Source: Cryptomeria japonica
Taxonomy: Eukaryota; Streptophyta; Pinopsida; Cupressales; Cupressaceae
Assembly: GCF_030272615.1 (NCBI RefSeq)
Contig: NC_081406.1
Span: 231,000,396-231,064,395, forward strand
Direction of reading: 5' to 3'
Length of the DNA: 64,000 nucleotides
The position numbers were made by a program, and so were the translations under genes. Of the stretch, positions 23,318 to 35,688 are shown one piece after another. The notes under the pieces are model-generated. The model did no database searches, was not told the origin of the DNA, and saw only the letters and a list, made by a program, of their open reading frames with translations. Position 1 is the stretch's first letter. Each line of letters opens with the position of its first letter.

Positions 23318-24030
23318 CAGGTCTAAATATTTAAGAATAAATAAGGTTGAACCCTAGGGGAAAATCCCAAAGAAATTTGAATTTCAAGGTCGCCAAAAAT
23401 GAAATAAAGATAGGCTTTCAAATTATCTAGGGTAAATGAATGCAAACAAATAATAATAAATAAGTTACTCATGATAAAATAGTTGGAATTGGAACATACT
23501 TACTATGACAAATGACTAATACCATGGAACACACATACTTACATGTAATTTGAAAGTTTTGGCACGAGGGTCAACACATAATGTCTAATTAGCATTTAAA
23601 AAATTGAATCTTAAACTTTGAGGGTTCAATCTACAAGTACAAAATCAAATCAAACCAAATCTATAAACATGAAAATGAACATTAAAAAAAAATTAAAAAA
23701 AATCTTAAAGCCAATAAATATGAAAAAGAATTAAATTTTATGTATGAATTATAAACCCCAAACCAATCCAAATTATGTACTTTTTATATTAAAAACAACA
23801 AAACAAGGGTGTTGATGCAATAGAAGGATGTGCCAAAAATGTTGCATACAACTGGTAAAGAAAAATCCTTTGACAACAAAGGCCAAAACAAGCCACTTAC
23901 AACACACTAGCATAACAACTAGTAACCCACATCAAAGGTGGATAGAAAAATCACTCACAACTTGGGGAAGATTTTGGGGAGAGGGGGAAGAAGGATCTTT
24001 CCTCCTTCAATGAAAAATAGTACAAGCAAT
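23318..24030. other. AT-rich non-coding stretch right of element A
   Basis: No coding region or repeat recognised beyond the target duplication. Poly-A-rich tracts around 23680-23710. Confidence 0.5.
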
Positions 24031-24690
24031 GCTATCAATTTGGAGTGTCAATACAAGGGGGACCAAGTGAGAACTCTAAAGTGAGACTATCAACACCAAG
24101 AGCAAAAAGTTGACCAGACAACAAAACCTTAACCAAAGGCCGAAAAAGAACAGGAGCAACAGATGGAGAAGGGTCCATAGGTCCAAAGGTGGCCACATTA
24201 GAAGGAAGTGGAGGAAGAACCATGGGACCTAAGGAGGCCACACCAATAGTAGGAGGCAAACCATCATCCTAGGGAGAATCATCATTAGTGTGTGAAGATT
24301 CATCAAAGGAAGAATCAGAAGCCATGATAGTCAATCAATCACCATTGACGACCTTCCACCAAGTGGCAGTGTTGGCCTTATGCCACAAGTGATAACAATA
24401 TATGGTCAAGTGACCAATAGAGAAGCAACGACGACATCGGAAGGGAAGGCCCTCATATTCCAATAGTTGAGTCCATGGCCTATTCCCAACCATGAGAAGC
24501 ACATCCCCAGGAAGGGGTATGGAGATGCAATATCAATCAAAATGTGTGCAAATGTAGAAAGACCCATTAAAAAAGTGGTATTGTCTACCTTCAAGAAGTG
24601 GCCAATAGAGTTGCCAATGTCTTCAAAACAAGCATTCTCCCAAAAATGAAGGGGGCGGCTAGAAAGATGAACCCATATTAGAAAAGATTA
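24030..24690 (-). pseudogene. LINE (L1-type) ORF1 fragment with DUF4283-like region and zinc knuckle
   Basis: Read on the minus strand, about 24685-24540 encodes WVHLSSRPLHFW and GLSTFAHILIDI, the typical end of the DUF4283-type domain of plant L1 ORF1 proteins. After a frameshift near 24535 comes NRPWTQLLEYEGLPFRC and the zinc knuckle CRRCFSIGHLTIYC (24439-24395, CX2CX4HX4C). A Pro/Ser-rich tail follows (24259-24035). L1 ORF1 proteins bind their own RNA. Neither the endonuclease nor the reverse transcriptase ORF is present, so this is a truncated copy. Confidence 0.7.
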
Positions 24691-24699
24691 CTTTAGTGG

Positions 24700-25400
24700 T
24701 GAATATTTGCCAATGGCAAATTTTTCATGTCGACGACCTGGGAAATGGCGAATATTTTGTACCGACTAGGGGTGGCCATATCACTAGAACATTATCAATT
24801 TCCGTCAAATTCATGACCCAATCGCCATATGTTTTATGTAATTAAATGTTTCTATGCGAGGATTTCGCCAATACAATATATGGTGGACACATGGTAAATT
24901 TAATTTTTTCACCTACACTCTCTGAGGTTGCCTTAATAAACGATCATAATTCGCCTATAGGCATATGAATATTTATTAGCTAGGAGGACCCAATTTGCCC
25001 AACATTTTGCCGACCCGTGTCTTCAGTCAGCCCAACTTTCGCCAACTATATTGTATTTGCCAATTATTTGGATGACCCATAATCTTCTCAAAAAATTACA
25101 CATGTTGTGTTATAGTTACGCAGGATTCACCAAATTTTTGTATACCATATAAAATTCCCACGAAATTTGCCATATAAGGATTGGTATAAATACATTCAAA
25201 TATCACATCTATCTCTACACAATTTGGTGGGTTCTAGGCTCTGAATTCATATCAATAGCGAAGTCTCAGACCAAGGAAAATCATTGTTGTTGACTGCATT
25301 GGCGACTACTAGTGACCTAAAGGTGAGCGATCATATTTTTTAAGTTTTATAATATTATTGTGAATTTATCTATACATGTTTGCACTATTGAGTTCATTCT
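24700..25400. repeat. Subterminal-type region rich in (T)TTGCCAA/TTCGCC motifs
   Basis: At least eight dispersed copies of TTGCCAA, TTCGCC or their complements occur in this AT-rich stretch just upstream of the hAT transposase, plus TAGGGGTGGCC near 24769. Motif-rich subterminal regions are usual in hAT-type elements. No matching terminal inverted repeat was found on the far side. Confidence 0.4.
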
Positions 25401-25565
25401 TATTCAGTGGGGACCTATCAGTGCCAAGTGGTTAGCCAGGAGATTCAGACCTCAGACATCAATATTGTAGATCATAGGGCCAACGAAACATCTATTATAC
25501 TTTATAGTCTATTATTGCTTCTTCAACAAATTGATATTTTTTTGGCAGCCTTTGTTTCATTGGAG

Positions 25566-28110
25566 ATGTCGAACATGAAGAAGGGTAGGAAACCTGAATG
25601 TGGGGAAGGCCATGAGAGGCCAACAAAACACAAAACATTGTCTTCATACTTTGGCTTTGGAAAATATTATGGTGAAAATCAGGAAGGTACATCATCACAA
25701 GTACAAGTACAAAATTCACAACCTACACCCCATGTTGAAGACAACGGCGAACCTGATATCTTAGATCAAGATGATCTTGAAGAATATTATCCGGTAGATG
25801 CCCAAGTTAGTCGGAATGATATAATCAACTTGGGTGATAATGCCATTGATGATAATGCACAAAAGGGGAAAGGAAAATCCAAATCCAAAAATGATCAACC
25901 ACAATAAAAAAATGATCGGGAGTGGGATATGTCAGTGAGGAATTTTCAAATTAATTGGGAATCAAAGTATACATTCATTGTACCAGTAGAGAATCCAATT
26001 GAAGGAGAGCCTCCAATAGAATGCAAGTGTAATATTTTCACTTGGAAACATAACAAGGAAATTAGGTTGCAGCTAAAATTTGACACTATAGAAAAGCATA
26101 TGGGTAAAGTTTATGAAAAACAATGATAGATGGAGTAGAAAAATCAGTGATAAGATGGAAAACAAAGGAGGAATGTAAGCATGTGAGGAATGCCGAAGAG
26201 TATTATTTTCATGAAAAAATATAGACGAAGCCTGTTGAAGTTAAAGGTTCTATTGAAGCTAGTATTGGAAACACAATGCAAATAGAACAACTGGGAAAAG
26301 TTGTTCAGTTAAGAGTTGTTTTTTATATTTTGAGCAAAGGACGTTCTATGACAAATTTCTCATTAATTAGTGGTTTACTATGCTTTTTGAAAGTTCCTAA
26401 CTATCCTAATAGATACTGGTCAGTAAACAGTGGATGGGAATGGGCAAGTTGTCTTGTTGAGGTTGAAAAAGAAGATGTAAAAAAAAATAAGAGACTCAAA
26501 CTTTATTGCATTTTCTTTAGACAAAGTTACAATAGTAGACAATACTTCATGGGTATGCATGCATGTTTATACTGTATAAAATCATTCCTGCCAACCTCAT
26601 CTACTATCTGTTGCTAAAATGAAGGAGAGTGCGACAACGGAAAATTTATTTCAACTAGTAAAGAGAAGTTTAATTGAATATGGAGGTATGGCTAACATGA
26701 CGGTTGCCAAAAAATTGGTTTGTGTTGGAGTAGATGGAGCTTTAGTAATGCAAGGTCACATGAATGGTCTTTGTACAAAGATTGAAACTTCATTTGTACC
26801 GTACATTACTGCAATTCACTGTATGGCTCACAAAATGAATCTAGCTTTTGGAATTGTGAGCAAGTATGCTTTGGTAAAAAAATTGAAGTTTTAATCAGAG
26901 AGCTCTACTCACACTTCTGCCGAATTCCCAAGTGATTTATGGAATTTCAACACTTTGTTGATGGAATAACTGATGGGAACAAGCTTCTACATGATATTGA
27001 TACCAGATGGATCTTTTTGGATGGTCCAGCGCATTGAGTTTTTTTAGAATATCCATCCTTGATTGGAGTATTTCATACAACTCATGATGAATCAGAGCAA
27101 CCAAAATTTCCTGACCTTCTTCGGAGGTTAAGTAATCTAGAGACACTCTTAACTTTAGCAGCTCTTATGCCCATGCTAGAGGAAATGAGGAATATTATGA
27201 AGGTTGCCCAAAAAAGAGCTCTGTATATTGCAGAATATGCTACGATGCGTAAGATGACATGCATGGCCCTTGACAATCTCTATCGAAATCAACCAACACT
27301 ATCTGATGAAAAATTTGTTAAGTGGCAGACACTCACAGATTTGAACAATCCTGATAATTTTTTACAAATCGGTGCAAACAAAGAGGTATGTGCCAATGTA
27401 CGGGGAGTTTAGATACCAATACACTTCTATGCCATGGTCAACCCCGAGGAACCAGGAAAGTGCCCCAGGAAGCAACTAGCAAGAGTTACAAGGGAAGATT
27501 TCGACAAGATTGTTGAGTCTATAACTACTTCTGTGAAGAAAATTTCCTATGATTTTTCCTCACAAATTATAAGTAGATTCCCTCCTGACAACCTACTCGA
27601 AGCCATGTCTATTGTGTTTCCTCAATATTGGAGCCTCAACAGTGCAACTAATTTTTGAAGTAAGCTATTGACTTTGATAAAACAATTTTGCATATCTAGA
27701 GAATTGAATGGAGTAACTATAAATGGAATATTAGATGAAACTCATCTTAGAGAGAAATCATCTCGTTTTGCATAAACTATGAGGGAACACTATGGTAGAA
27801 TGGAGAACCCGCGTGAAGAGGGATCAGTAACAAGGCTTTGGAAATATATAGCTGAGAACGAAGCCTTGCATGATCAATGCCAGAATATTTGAAGCTTGTT
27901 GATTTATGTCTTACCATGATATTGGGTTTTGTGGAAGATGAGAGAGTTTCCAGTGCTTTAGGGTTCCTAAAATCAAAGCTAAGAAACAAACTAGACAAAA
28001 AAATGGAAAATTGCTTGAGGTTCTATACATCTAGGTATGATTCCACACTTTACACTTTTCCTTGCGATAGGGCATTGCAAATCTAGAGGTCCAAATGTGA
28101 AAGAAGAGGT
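25566..28110 (+). pseudogene. hAT-like transposase, ZNF862/KIAA1586-like (decayed)
   Basis: It starts MSNMKKGRKPEC at 25566. A low-complexity acidic N-terminus is followed, after TAA near 25905, by a zinc-finger-like segment with CKCNIFTWKHNKEIR and FDTIEKHMGKVY (25929-26126). The core at 26619-26894 has VCVGVDGALVMQGHMNGLC and HCMAHKMNLAF, and continues past stops with DIDTRWIFLDGP (about 26990), matching plant ZNF862/KIAA1586-like hAT proteins. The C-terminal dimerisation segment VEDERVSSALGFLKSKLRNKL lies at about 27930-27995. Stops and frameshifts near 26127, 26893, 26935, 27035, 27410 and elsewhere make it a pseudogene. The VDGA and DTRW motifs carry two of the expected acidic residues. 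Terminal inverted repeats and 8-bp duplications were not found. Confidence 0.82.
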
Positions 28111-29140
28111 TTGGAAAACACTTCAAACCAAAGTGCCAGTGGGACTATTGACCCATGTAATGGACCTCCTGGTAGCATTGAGATGCAGTTCAACGAAGGT
28201 ATGTAGACTCAAAGTGAAGAAAACAAAGACAAGAATCAAGAAAGCTCTGAATTTGATGAGGATGAATGTCAACTGTAAGAGATTGGTATTTATGAATCTT
28301 ATTACTATATCTCATCATTCATATTGCAAAAGCATATTATTATGGTTGATAACTTGATGATATTTTATGAGTCTGCCAATTTTTTGCAAGTAGAATTTAA
28401 TATTGATTTGTAATTGTATTTTTCAACTTTCTATTTCCATATTTAAAATAGCATAATAAAATACCATAATGTGTTTATTGATACATATATGTTTATTTAT
28501 ACATGTTGAGAACATAGGTTTTCATTAATTCTTTCAAAATATAGCCATATGATATAATTTATTCAATACACCACTCTGTGTGATTCTCCATGCAAAAGTT
28601 AATACAAAGTTTCAAAACCCTTTGCAAATGACCCTAAATTCCCTTTTATAGAAACAAGGGAGAAACAACAGCTTCAGGTCGACTTGCAACATGTGAAGAC
28701 TCAACATCAAAATCAATTACTAAGGCATCGAACATTGAATATATCATCCCGTCTGCCATCAGTATCACAAACTCAACACAAATTTACATGGCCATCACAG
28801 ACTGGATTAGAAATTTAACAACTGCTATTGTCTGATGACTCCTATTCAAAAAATAGAGTTCAAAATTAAATATTAATTCAAGCCATGACAAATTAAATAT
28901 AGATAATAACAGTGCCCAAAACCTAGTAATTAGAAATAGAGAAATGTTAAAACTGGGGAGAATTTGAGAATACAAATTTACAGGCTGAAGGTTTGCAATG
29001 TGCATCATAGATTCATAGGCTGGATTAGCAATAGCAAGTGCTAGTTTTTTCCTGTTCATAAAACATAGTTATTTCAAGCGATGCCAAATTTCAAACAAAA
29101 AAAAACCTTGAAATTAAGAGTAAAAGGAGAAACTTGTGCA
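28111..29140. other. Non-coding stretch between hAT and unit D
   Basis: The first ~250 bp may be the transposase tail or 3' flank. The rest shows nothing I recognise. Confidence 0.45.
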
Positions 29141-29147
29141 ATACATA

Positions 29148-32100
29148 CTATGATTCTTGAGATTTTTGTGCCATTTTTTGTAGGGTGCTCCACTCTTCGT
29201 CTAATGGAAGGTCAATATTCTTTAAACTATGGAAAGTCAACTGCAACTTTGTCAACAATCCACATTTAGAAGAGTGACTTGACATCACTGTTTCACCCAA
29301 TACCACATTCAGAGTTGTAAATGGTTTGATGAATTCCAGAAAGCTTTGGGGAGTTGTGTTCTTAGGAAGCAAGTCTAAATTAAACTTCATTTTTATCTCC
29401 AAGATTTTTTTGTAAGCTTCTTTTCCAGTGAATTTATTTGATGGGTCAATAGTCTTATGCAAACCAAGTTTAATCAAAGTAGTTGTCTTTTCTTACAGCT
29501 TCAATATCTTTTTGCCACATTTATCCATAACTTCTGATGTTTCCCTTAGTTTCTGGCATTTTTGAAGGATAGATGATGTCTTAACTGTGGCATCAATGCG
29601 GTTGTTAATTCCCTTGGATGCCAAATAGTTGTCACTGGTATTGTAGACTACTTGCAAAATCTGTTTTGTCATATCCTCTTTTGAATAAACATGTATGTTC
29701 TTCTCAATGTGCCCTTTGATTTTCATATAAATTAATCTCAGAGTTTCATTCAATTCAAACCACTCACACAACTTGTCACTCATCTGCATTATTTGCCCCC
29801 AAATGTTGTCTTGTATATACTTCTTTGTATTTTTTATATTATCTTTCAATCTATCCTCCGAAGTTTTAATTTTATCATTTGCATTGTGTGGGTCTTCTTT
29901 CATTTGTGCACATTTTTTTCTTTCTTCCTCTACTTCCTCTTCCAAATGTTTTGCTTTTTCCTTCTCATGATCCAATAGGTCATGTATTTTTCTTATTTCG
30001 GCAGCAACAAACTCATAACTTTTGTATAATTTTTGAAAATTGGCTCTTTCATCATCAATTGTTTTACTGCTTTTAGCTAGTTTTTCACTCGGGTCCTTCA
30101 ATTCTACATCCATCTTTTCCTGCTGTGCAATTTCTTTTGCAAAGCCCGATTTTTTTATCCGTTTTTGTAAATCATTGCACTTGTTATTTGCTGCTTTCCT
30201 CTTTCATTTTTTTGTTTGCTAGGTCTGCCTATAACTTTTCTATTTGTTTCTCCAATTTATTTTTTTCTCTCTCCACCTTTAGCAGTGAAGTGTAGACCAC
30301 TTCATTAGTCCTTTTTGACACACTAATTTTGTCCACATTTTGTACTTTGAAAAAATTCATTTGGAGGGTGCTAACTTGAAATTCCAAGGGATCTATCTGA
30401 CTGTGTGGTGGATTTTTATCTTTATTTGGGGGCATAACAACCATGAACTCTATCATATCATTGTGTGGGTCATATGTTGGAAATATCATGTTCCTTGCAG
30501 GTTGTTTGTCTAAAACTTTAATCAGGGCAACCCTATGCAATGCTCTCTTTTTTTCTTTATTTACATTTGTTGTGTGTTCAAATTTTTCATAATAATCGTG
30601 AAATTGAAAATCTGGGCTTGTTGAAGCAACTGAATGTTTGAAAGGTAAAATAGAAGAGATTCCAGTTCCACCCATGCATGTGGTTTTGACTAATGCATTA
30701 TGAGGAGTACCAACAACCATTCTTGATCCTGCCCTACTGTCACTTGCATGTGTAGTTTTTATAGTCTTTTGAGGGGTCTACTCTGAAGCTGCAAATGATA
30801 GATTTGTAGTGTCAGTGCCACTTGATATAGGATTCTAACAAGAGCTTTTGATTTTGAATCTGATGGAAGTTGTACCTCAAGTGGATACCAAATGCCTTCT
30901 CCTCTGGGACCTAGACCACTACCTTTAAAAACCATTTTTCCACAATGTCTACCCCTTTGCTATATTTTTCTTTCATGGACTCATTGACTCCACCTAATAT
31001 TTTAGGGACTATAGTAGTTGTTGGAGTGGACTCAACCTCATACTCATTTTCATCTTCACTCCTGTCATATGCTTTGTGGGATGCTCCATATTCCATAATT
31101 TGCTAAACTCTTCATCCTCGTCAATGGACTCAAATTCTACACTGGTCTTTGGCTCACCGAGATTCTTCCTCATAGTCCAAAAATCATTTATTTTGGTTTG
31201 AGTCTAATAACTATCTTTATATTCTTATAGAATTGTTTTGGGAATAGATTTGTTAGATGGATTAGCAATTTTTTGGTAGAAATTGTAGGACCTCCTATTT
31301 TGGATGACCTCCTCTGTTATGCTCTGTGTGTGCAATGCCTTAATTTGTGATGACAATTCTTCTATTGAAATGTTATTGTCAACAACAATTTTCTCCATCT
31401 GTTTTTTACCTCATCCCAGGAGTCCATGTTTCTAAGCTTTTCTAGCAATGGTTTACTTTCATGTTGGCATAACATTGAAGAGTTCCCATTTTTCTTAAGC
31501 CTTGCTTGAACTACACCGATTGGATCATACTGCTAGAGACCCTCATCACCAAAGCTAAAAAGTGTCAAAAAATCATGTGCCACATTCAATGCTTTTCTCT
31601 CAAATGTGAACCCTCCACATGAGAAAGGCAAGGAAGGAAATATGCTCTTCTTTTGCTAACCATGGAAGTGCCTATCTGTGCTCTCCAACTATCATACATA
31701 TTCCAATGCAAATACCCTCTCTGTCACATGTATTGGAAGTCTATAGGGTTTTACTGTTGATCCATAAAACCTTAACACAATGTATTCTTCCATGAAGAAC
31801 TAGTCAGCCAATTGTATTTGACTTTCGAGTTGAATGCATCCCTACAAGACACAGGCAATCCAGGCATTGGAGTGCTTGTAATTTCATTATACATTGGTGC
31901 CAAAAATAAGTCTACAAAATGGTTGTAGTTCTTTCTGTTATCATGCATCCTTATCTTTGGTTTTCATTCATATATTGTACACTCTATTCTATTTCGAGTC
32001 TTCTCATCAATCTTATAGTTCACAATGTGAAGATTGTTGGTCTCGAATATTGCACGATACTTGGATAGAAGAAGATAGCACAAGTAGGTTGAGAACCTAA

Positions 32101-32879
32101 ATGTCTTACAAGAACCTTTTTTGATCATTAGTAATTGTTTTTGCATGGATTGAATAACGTGCTCAACAAAATAATATCTTACTAGTTGACTTACACAATG
32201 GATACTAAAAAAATTTCAAGAAGGCTAGCACCCACGTCCCTATCATTTTCCAATCCCAGGCAAATGTCAGTAAGAAAATAGTATCCCAAACCCATGGAAT
32301 AAAAATGTTAGAATCATAAGGAGGCTTATGATTCTGATCTAATGAAGTACCATGCATTATTAGAGCTCTGATAAATGAATCTCTACGACTTGGATCGAGA
32401 CTCTCATAATTCTCTTCTAGCTTTCCTAGGTCAATGTGGACGTTTGAGTTTTGTGCTTCAAACCATAGGTTTAACAAATGAGCAAATTCTCTCACGTTTA
32501 TGGATAGAATTTCCTGTTTTATATTTTTATTGACAATTGCTTTTTTATCTTCATCATAATTTTTGGCATAGACCATGACAAATTCAGGGCAAGGGAATAC
32601 TTTAGGTAACACCATGCTTCCCAATACAGCATCCCACAATGCGATTTTATTTGTTCTTTGTTTTAACATTGTGTTGAAAATAGAAAATTTTGTCGTACTT
32701 GGATCTCTCACCTCATTAGACAATGCATATCTAATATCTATGATTCGCTTTTCACTATGGATAGCAAGCTCATAAATATCATGTTATTCATCAGTGAAAC
32801 CTAGTGTTTTAACCAGTTCGATTAGGTCTATTTTTTTCACTTGGCTTCCTATTGAACTATTGCTTCTCGGTTTCCCCAT
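29148..32879 (-). pseudogene. Unit D: broken member of the C/E protein family
   Basis: ATG at 32879-32877 (MGKPRSNSSIGSQVKK) follows a good splice acceptor. TAA at 32786-32784 interrupts, then the frame runs to 32205 with FPCPEFVMVYAKNYDED and ILSINVREFAHLL, which lines up with IPCPELVRECIARYDP and LLSINREVIASIF in unit E. After TAG at 32205 the homologous middle is badly broken (32200-30720). Further on are a region with PTYDPHNDMIEFMVVMP (30720-30229) and a long coiled coil, DHEKEKAKHLEEEVEEERKK (30113-29493), then a helical end (29477-29148). No catalytic motif seen. Gene-like features upstream (intron, no LTR) suggest a stand-alone unit. Confidence 0.62.
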
Positions 32880-32881
32880 CG

Positions 32882-33000
32882 CTGTTATTGTTAATAATTC
32901 CAAATAATGCTAGTTACAAGCCTAAAAATGCTAACCTTGAAATTGAAGCACGAGATTAAAAAAAGTAAAAAACGTGGGATGTAGGTGTTCTAGATTTTAC
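32882..33000 (-). other. Predicted 5'-UTR intron of unit D
   Basis: On the minus strand TTCCAG|GTAAAATC (donor at 33000) and AATAACAG|CG (acceptor at 32882) flank 119 bp, with the ATG starting 3 bp after the acceptor. This parallels the predicted leader introns of units C and E. Confidence 0.4.
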
Positions 33001-33286
33001 CTGGAATTTCTATTTCACTAGATTGGCGCAAACAGACTGTTACAACTTGCATTCCTCAATCTAGTAGTCATTTATGAATCTCCCTTGATTTATTGGTTTG
33101 TCCATGAAATGAAATACGATTATAATTTATGAGTCACTTAATTTTGAAAGCACTAAAAAGTACAAAAGTAATACCTAAAGGGCAAAATATTTAGAATCAT
33201 GTTGTAATTTTATAAATTATTATTAATATCTATTCGTCGCCGAAGGACAAAATATTCATTGCTTCAGTCTAAATTCAGAGGACAGT

Positions 33287-35215
33287 GAACACGTCACCAG
33301 ACTTGAGTGACGAGTCACTTTTCTGGACTGTTTTTGAAGTCTTTTTAATCCTTTTCAACTTTCGCCCAAAATAGAGCTTAATTATAGGTAATTAAATGTA
33401 AAACGTTCAATTCTGAGTCAAGTTCTCAAAAATGTGTTTACTTTCCACATTCGAGCCAAAATCCACCCTAAGTCGTTGATCTGTGCTCATCCAACGGACG
33501 ATGGTATCTGTTGTTAGTTGTCGTGGGTCCCATGACTTTTGCCATTTTTCGAGCACGTCACCACACTCTAGTCACTTTTCCGGACTGTTTTTGAAGTCTT
33601 TTTAATCCTTTTCAACTTTTACCTGAAATGGAGCTTTATAGACTTAATTATAGTTAATGAAGTTCTCACAAATGTGTTTACTTCCTACATTCAGGCCGAA
33701 AATCACCCTAAGTCATTGATTTGTGCTCATCCAATGAACGATGGTATCTATTGTCATTTTTCGCGGGTCCCATGACTTGCCATTTTTCAGACACCTCACC
33801 AGACTTGAGTCACTTTTCCAAACTGTTTTTGAAGTCTTTTTAATCCTTTTCAACTTCTGCTCGAAATAGAGCTTTATAGACTTAATTATAGTTAACTAAA
33901 TGTAAAACGTTCAATTCCAAGAGAAGTTCTCACAAATGTGTTTACTTCCCACATTCGGGCCGAAATTTACCCTAAGTCGTTGATCTGTGCTCATCCAACA
34001 GTCTCTAATGAGTCTGAGAATCTTGAATTTTATTCTAATTACCTTTGCCTTGATTATAATAATGTGGACCTGCACCTCCTAAGGACCTATGCATTACCTT
34101 TGATCCTAGTGAGACTATTGAAGCACCTGATGGCCCACTATATATCACTGCAAAGATCAAAGACATACTCTCACGAGGGGTTCTCATTGATCCAACATGT
34201 ATGGTGAATGTAATAACTTAAGAATACCTTTATATACTTTATAATTTCATGAAGTAACATATGATAAATTTGATTTAGTGGTTAAGATCTTTGATGGTTT
34301 CTCTTGTCCTACTATAGGTTCTATTACTCTTCCCATTAAGGTTGGTAGTAAGTGCTTAGATGTCATTTTTTTTATCATTTCTACATCAAATTAATTTTGT
34401 GTGAAGTTGGGACATCCTTGGTTCTCTTCCATGAAAGTGATCCCATCTACCATTCATAAATGTCTCAAATTTCTTCATAATGACAAAATTATAACTATAA
34501 ATCATAGCATGTACCAACCCACGGTGTGGCATGGAGATGTTAATCTTGATTACTTTTAGCCTAAACAATTTGAACCTCTTAAGACTCGAAGTGATGCTCT
34601 TTTTCAATCTTATAAAAAATGGAAGAATGATATAATCTTATCTTTGAGTAAGCCTAGAGATCCTAGACATATTCCTCCTCCTCATGATAGACCCAGTCTC
34701 CTTCCTACACCTTATATTCCTCCTTTATATGTTGCAATATCACCTCCTACATCTTACAAAGGAAAGCATCCAACATCTCCTATTTTTCAGCCTAGTAGAC
34801 CTTCTCTTATTCATCCTCATTTAAAAGAAGAGAAGAAGCCTATGCCCATTGATCCTAAACCTTCACAACCCTCAGCTAAAACTAAAAGAAATCGTTGTAC
34901 AAGAGAACACCAATGGAGATGTTGTGCTAAGGCTCGTGAACTTGCTTCTCAACCCATTTCCTCCCTAAAGACACTAAATGTTGATCAATGGTATTTGTTG
35001 TCAGTTGTCGTCGGCCACGCCAACAGACATGAGTCACTTTTTAAGAATGGTTTTGAAGACTTTTTAATCCTTTTCAATTTCTATCAAAATAGAGATTATT
35101 AAATTTAATTAAGTATACAATTGCAAATTTAGAATTTAACTATAGTTAATTAAATGTTTATCATTTATGGAAGTCTTCCGTTAGAAGTTTGCAAAACATG
35201 TTTATCGTTCCTCCG
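33287..35215. repeat. ~245-bp tandem array upstream of unit D, split by an insertion
   Basis: Units begin near 33287, 33541, 33780 and 35008. Each has GTCACC..ACTTGAGTCACTTTT, a TTTTTGAAGTCTTTTTAATCC block, TTAATTATAGTTAA, and (in the first three) CCTAAGTCGTTGATCTGTGC. The third unit breaks off at about 34003 after CATCCAAC, and the array resumes at about 34985 with ATGGTATTTGTTGTCAGTTG. The array lies ~400 bp upstream of the predicted leader exon of D. Confidence 0.85.
34004..34984 (+). pseudogene. Ty3/gypsy gag-pol scrap with aspartic-protease region
   Basis: On the plus strand, with stops and shifts, the segment reads ...PLYITAKIKDILSRGVLIDP, TCMVNVI, then LPIKVGSKCLDVIFFII and LGHPWFSSMKVIPSTIHKCL. 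This is the retroviral-type aspartic protease region of gypsy elements followed by the conserved LG-x-PW...H-x-x-LKF block that precedes reverse transcriptase. A Pro-rich linker (34644-34860) follows. At the expected D-[ST]-G active-site position the frame reads D-P-T. No reverse transcriptase or LTR is present. It is embedded in the 245-bp array. Confidence 0.75.
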
Positions 35216-35219
35216 CATG

Positions 35220-35688
35220 CACTAGTTCAAAACTTCAACAACAAGTAAGTTGGAATTTTAATTCACTTGCTTTTCGTGATATAAACATCTTTTTTTTTAT
35301 ATTTATAAAATTATAATCAATGATAATCAATGTACAAATAATTAATGGAACGAATTGGATTTTTTATATATATATTAAATATAGAGGAAGAAACATTACA
35401 TAAAAATATCATAGTATTAAATTTATTTCCATTGTTTAACAAAATATTGAAATAACGTAGCTCATAGACAAAAAACATTTGCAAATTTATCATTAATAAA
35501 ATGAAATAGAAAGCATTTTTATATCCATAAGAGGCAAACTAAAATGAACTGGAATTTGTAAAATTATCATTAATATTTATGTTTCAGAAATGAGTTAGCC
35601 TATGAGGTCATGAGGACATAGCCAAAAAAACAAAACTACTAGGGGGTCGGGGCTAGGGCACAAGTAGTGGACACATTCATAGTTTACC
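35220..35688. other. AT-rich non-coding stretch
   Basis: Nothing recognised. Confidence 0.5.

Noticed and set aside
23828-24013. Short plus-strand ORF before the LINE fragment
   Set aside because: No motif; low-complexity T/H/K-rich sequence.
33287-35215. CRISPR-like reading of the regular repeats
   Set aside because: Units are ~245 bp, degenerate and contiguous, with no spacers; this is an ordinary plant tandem array.
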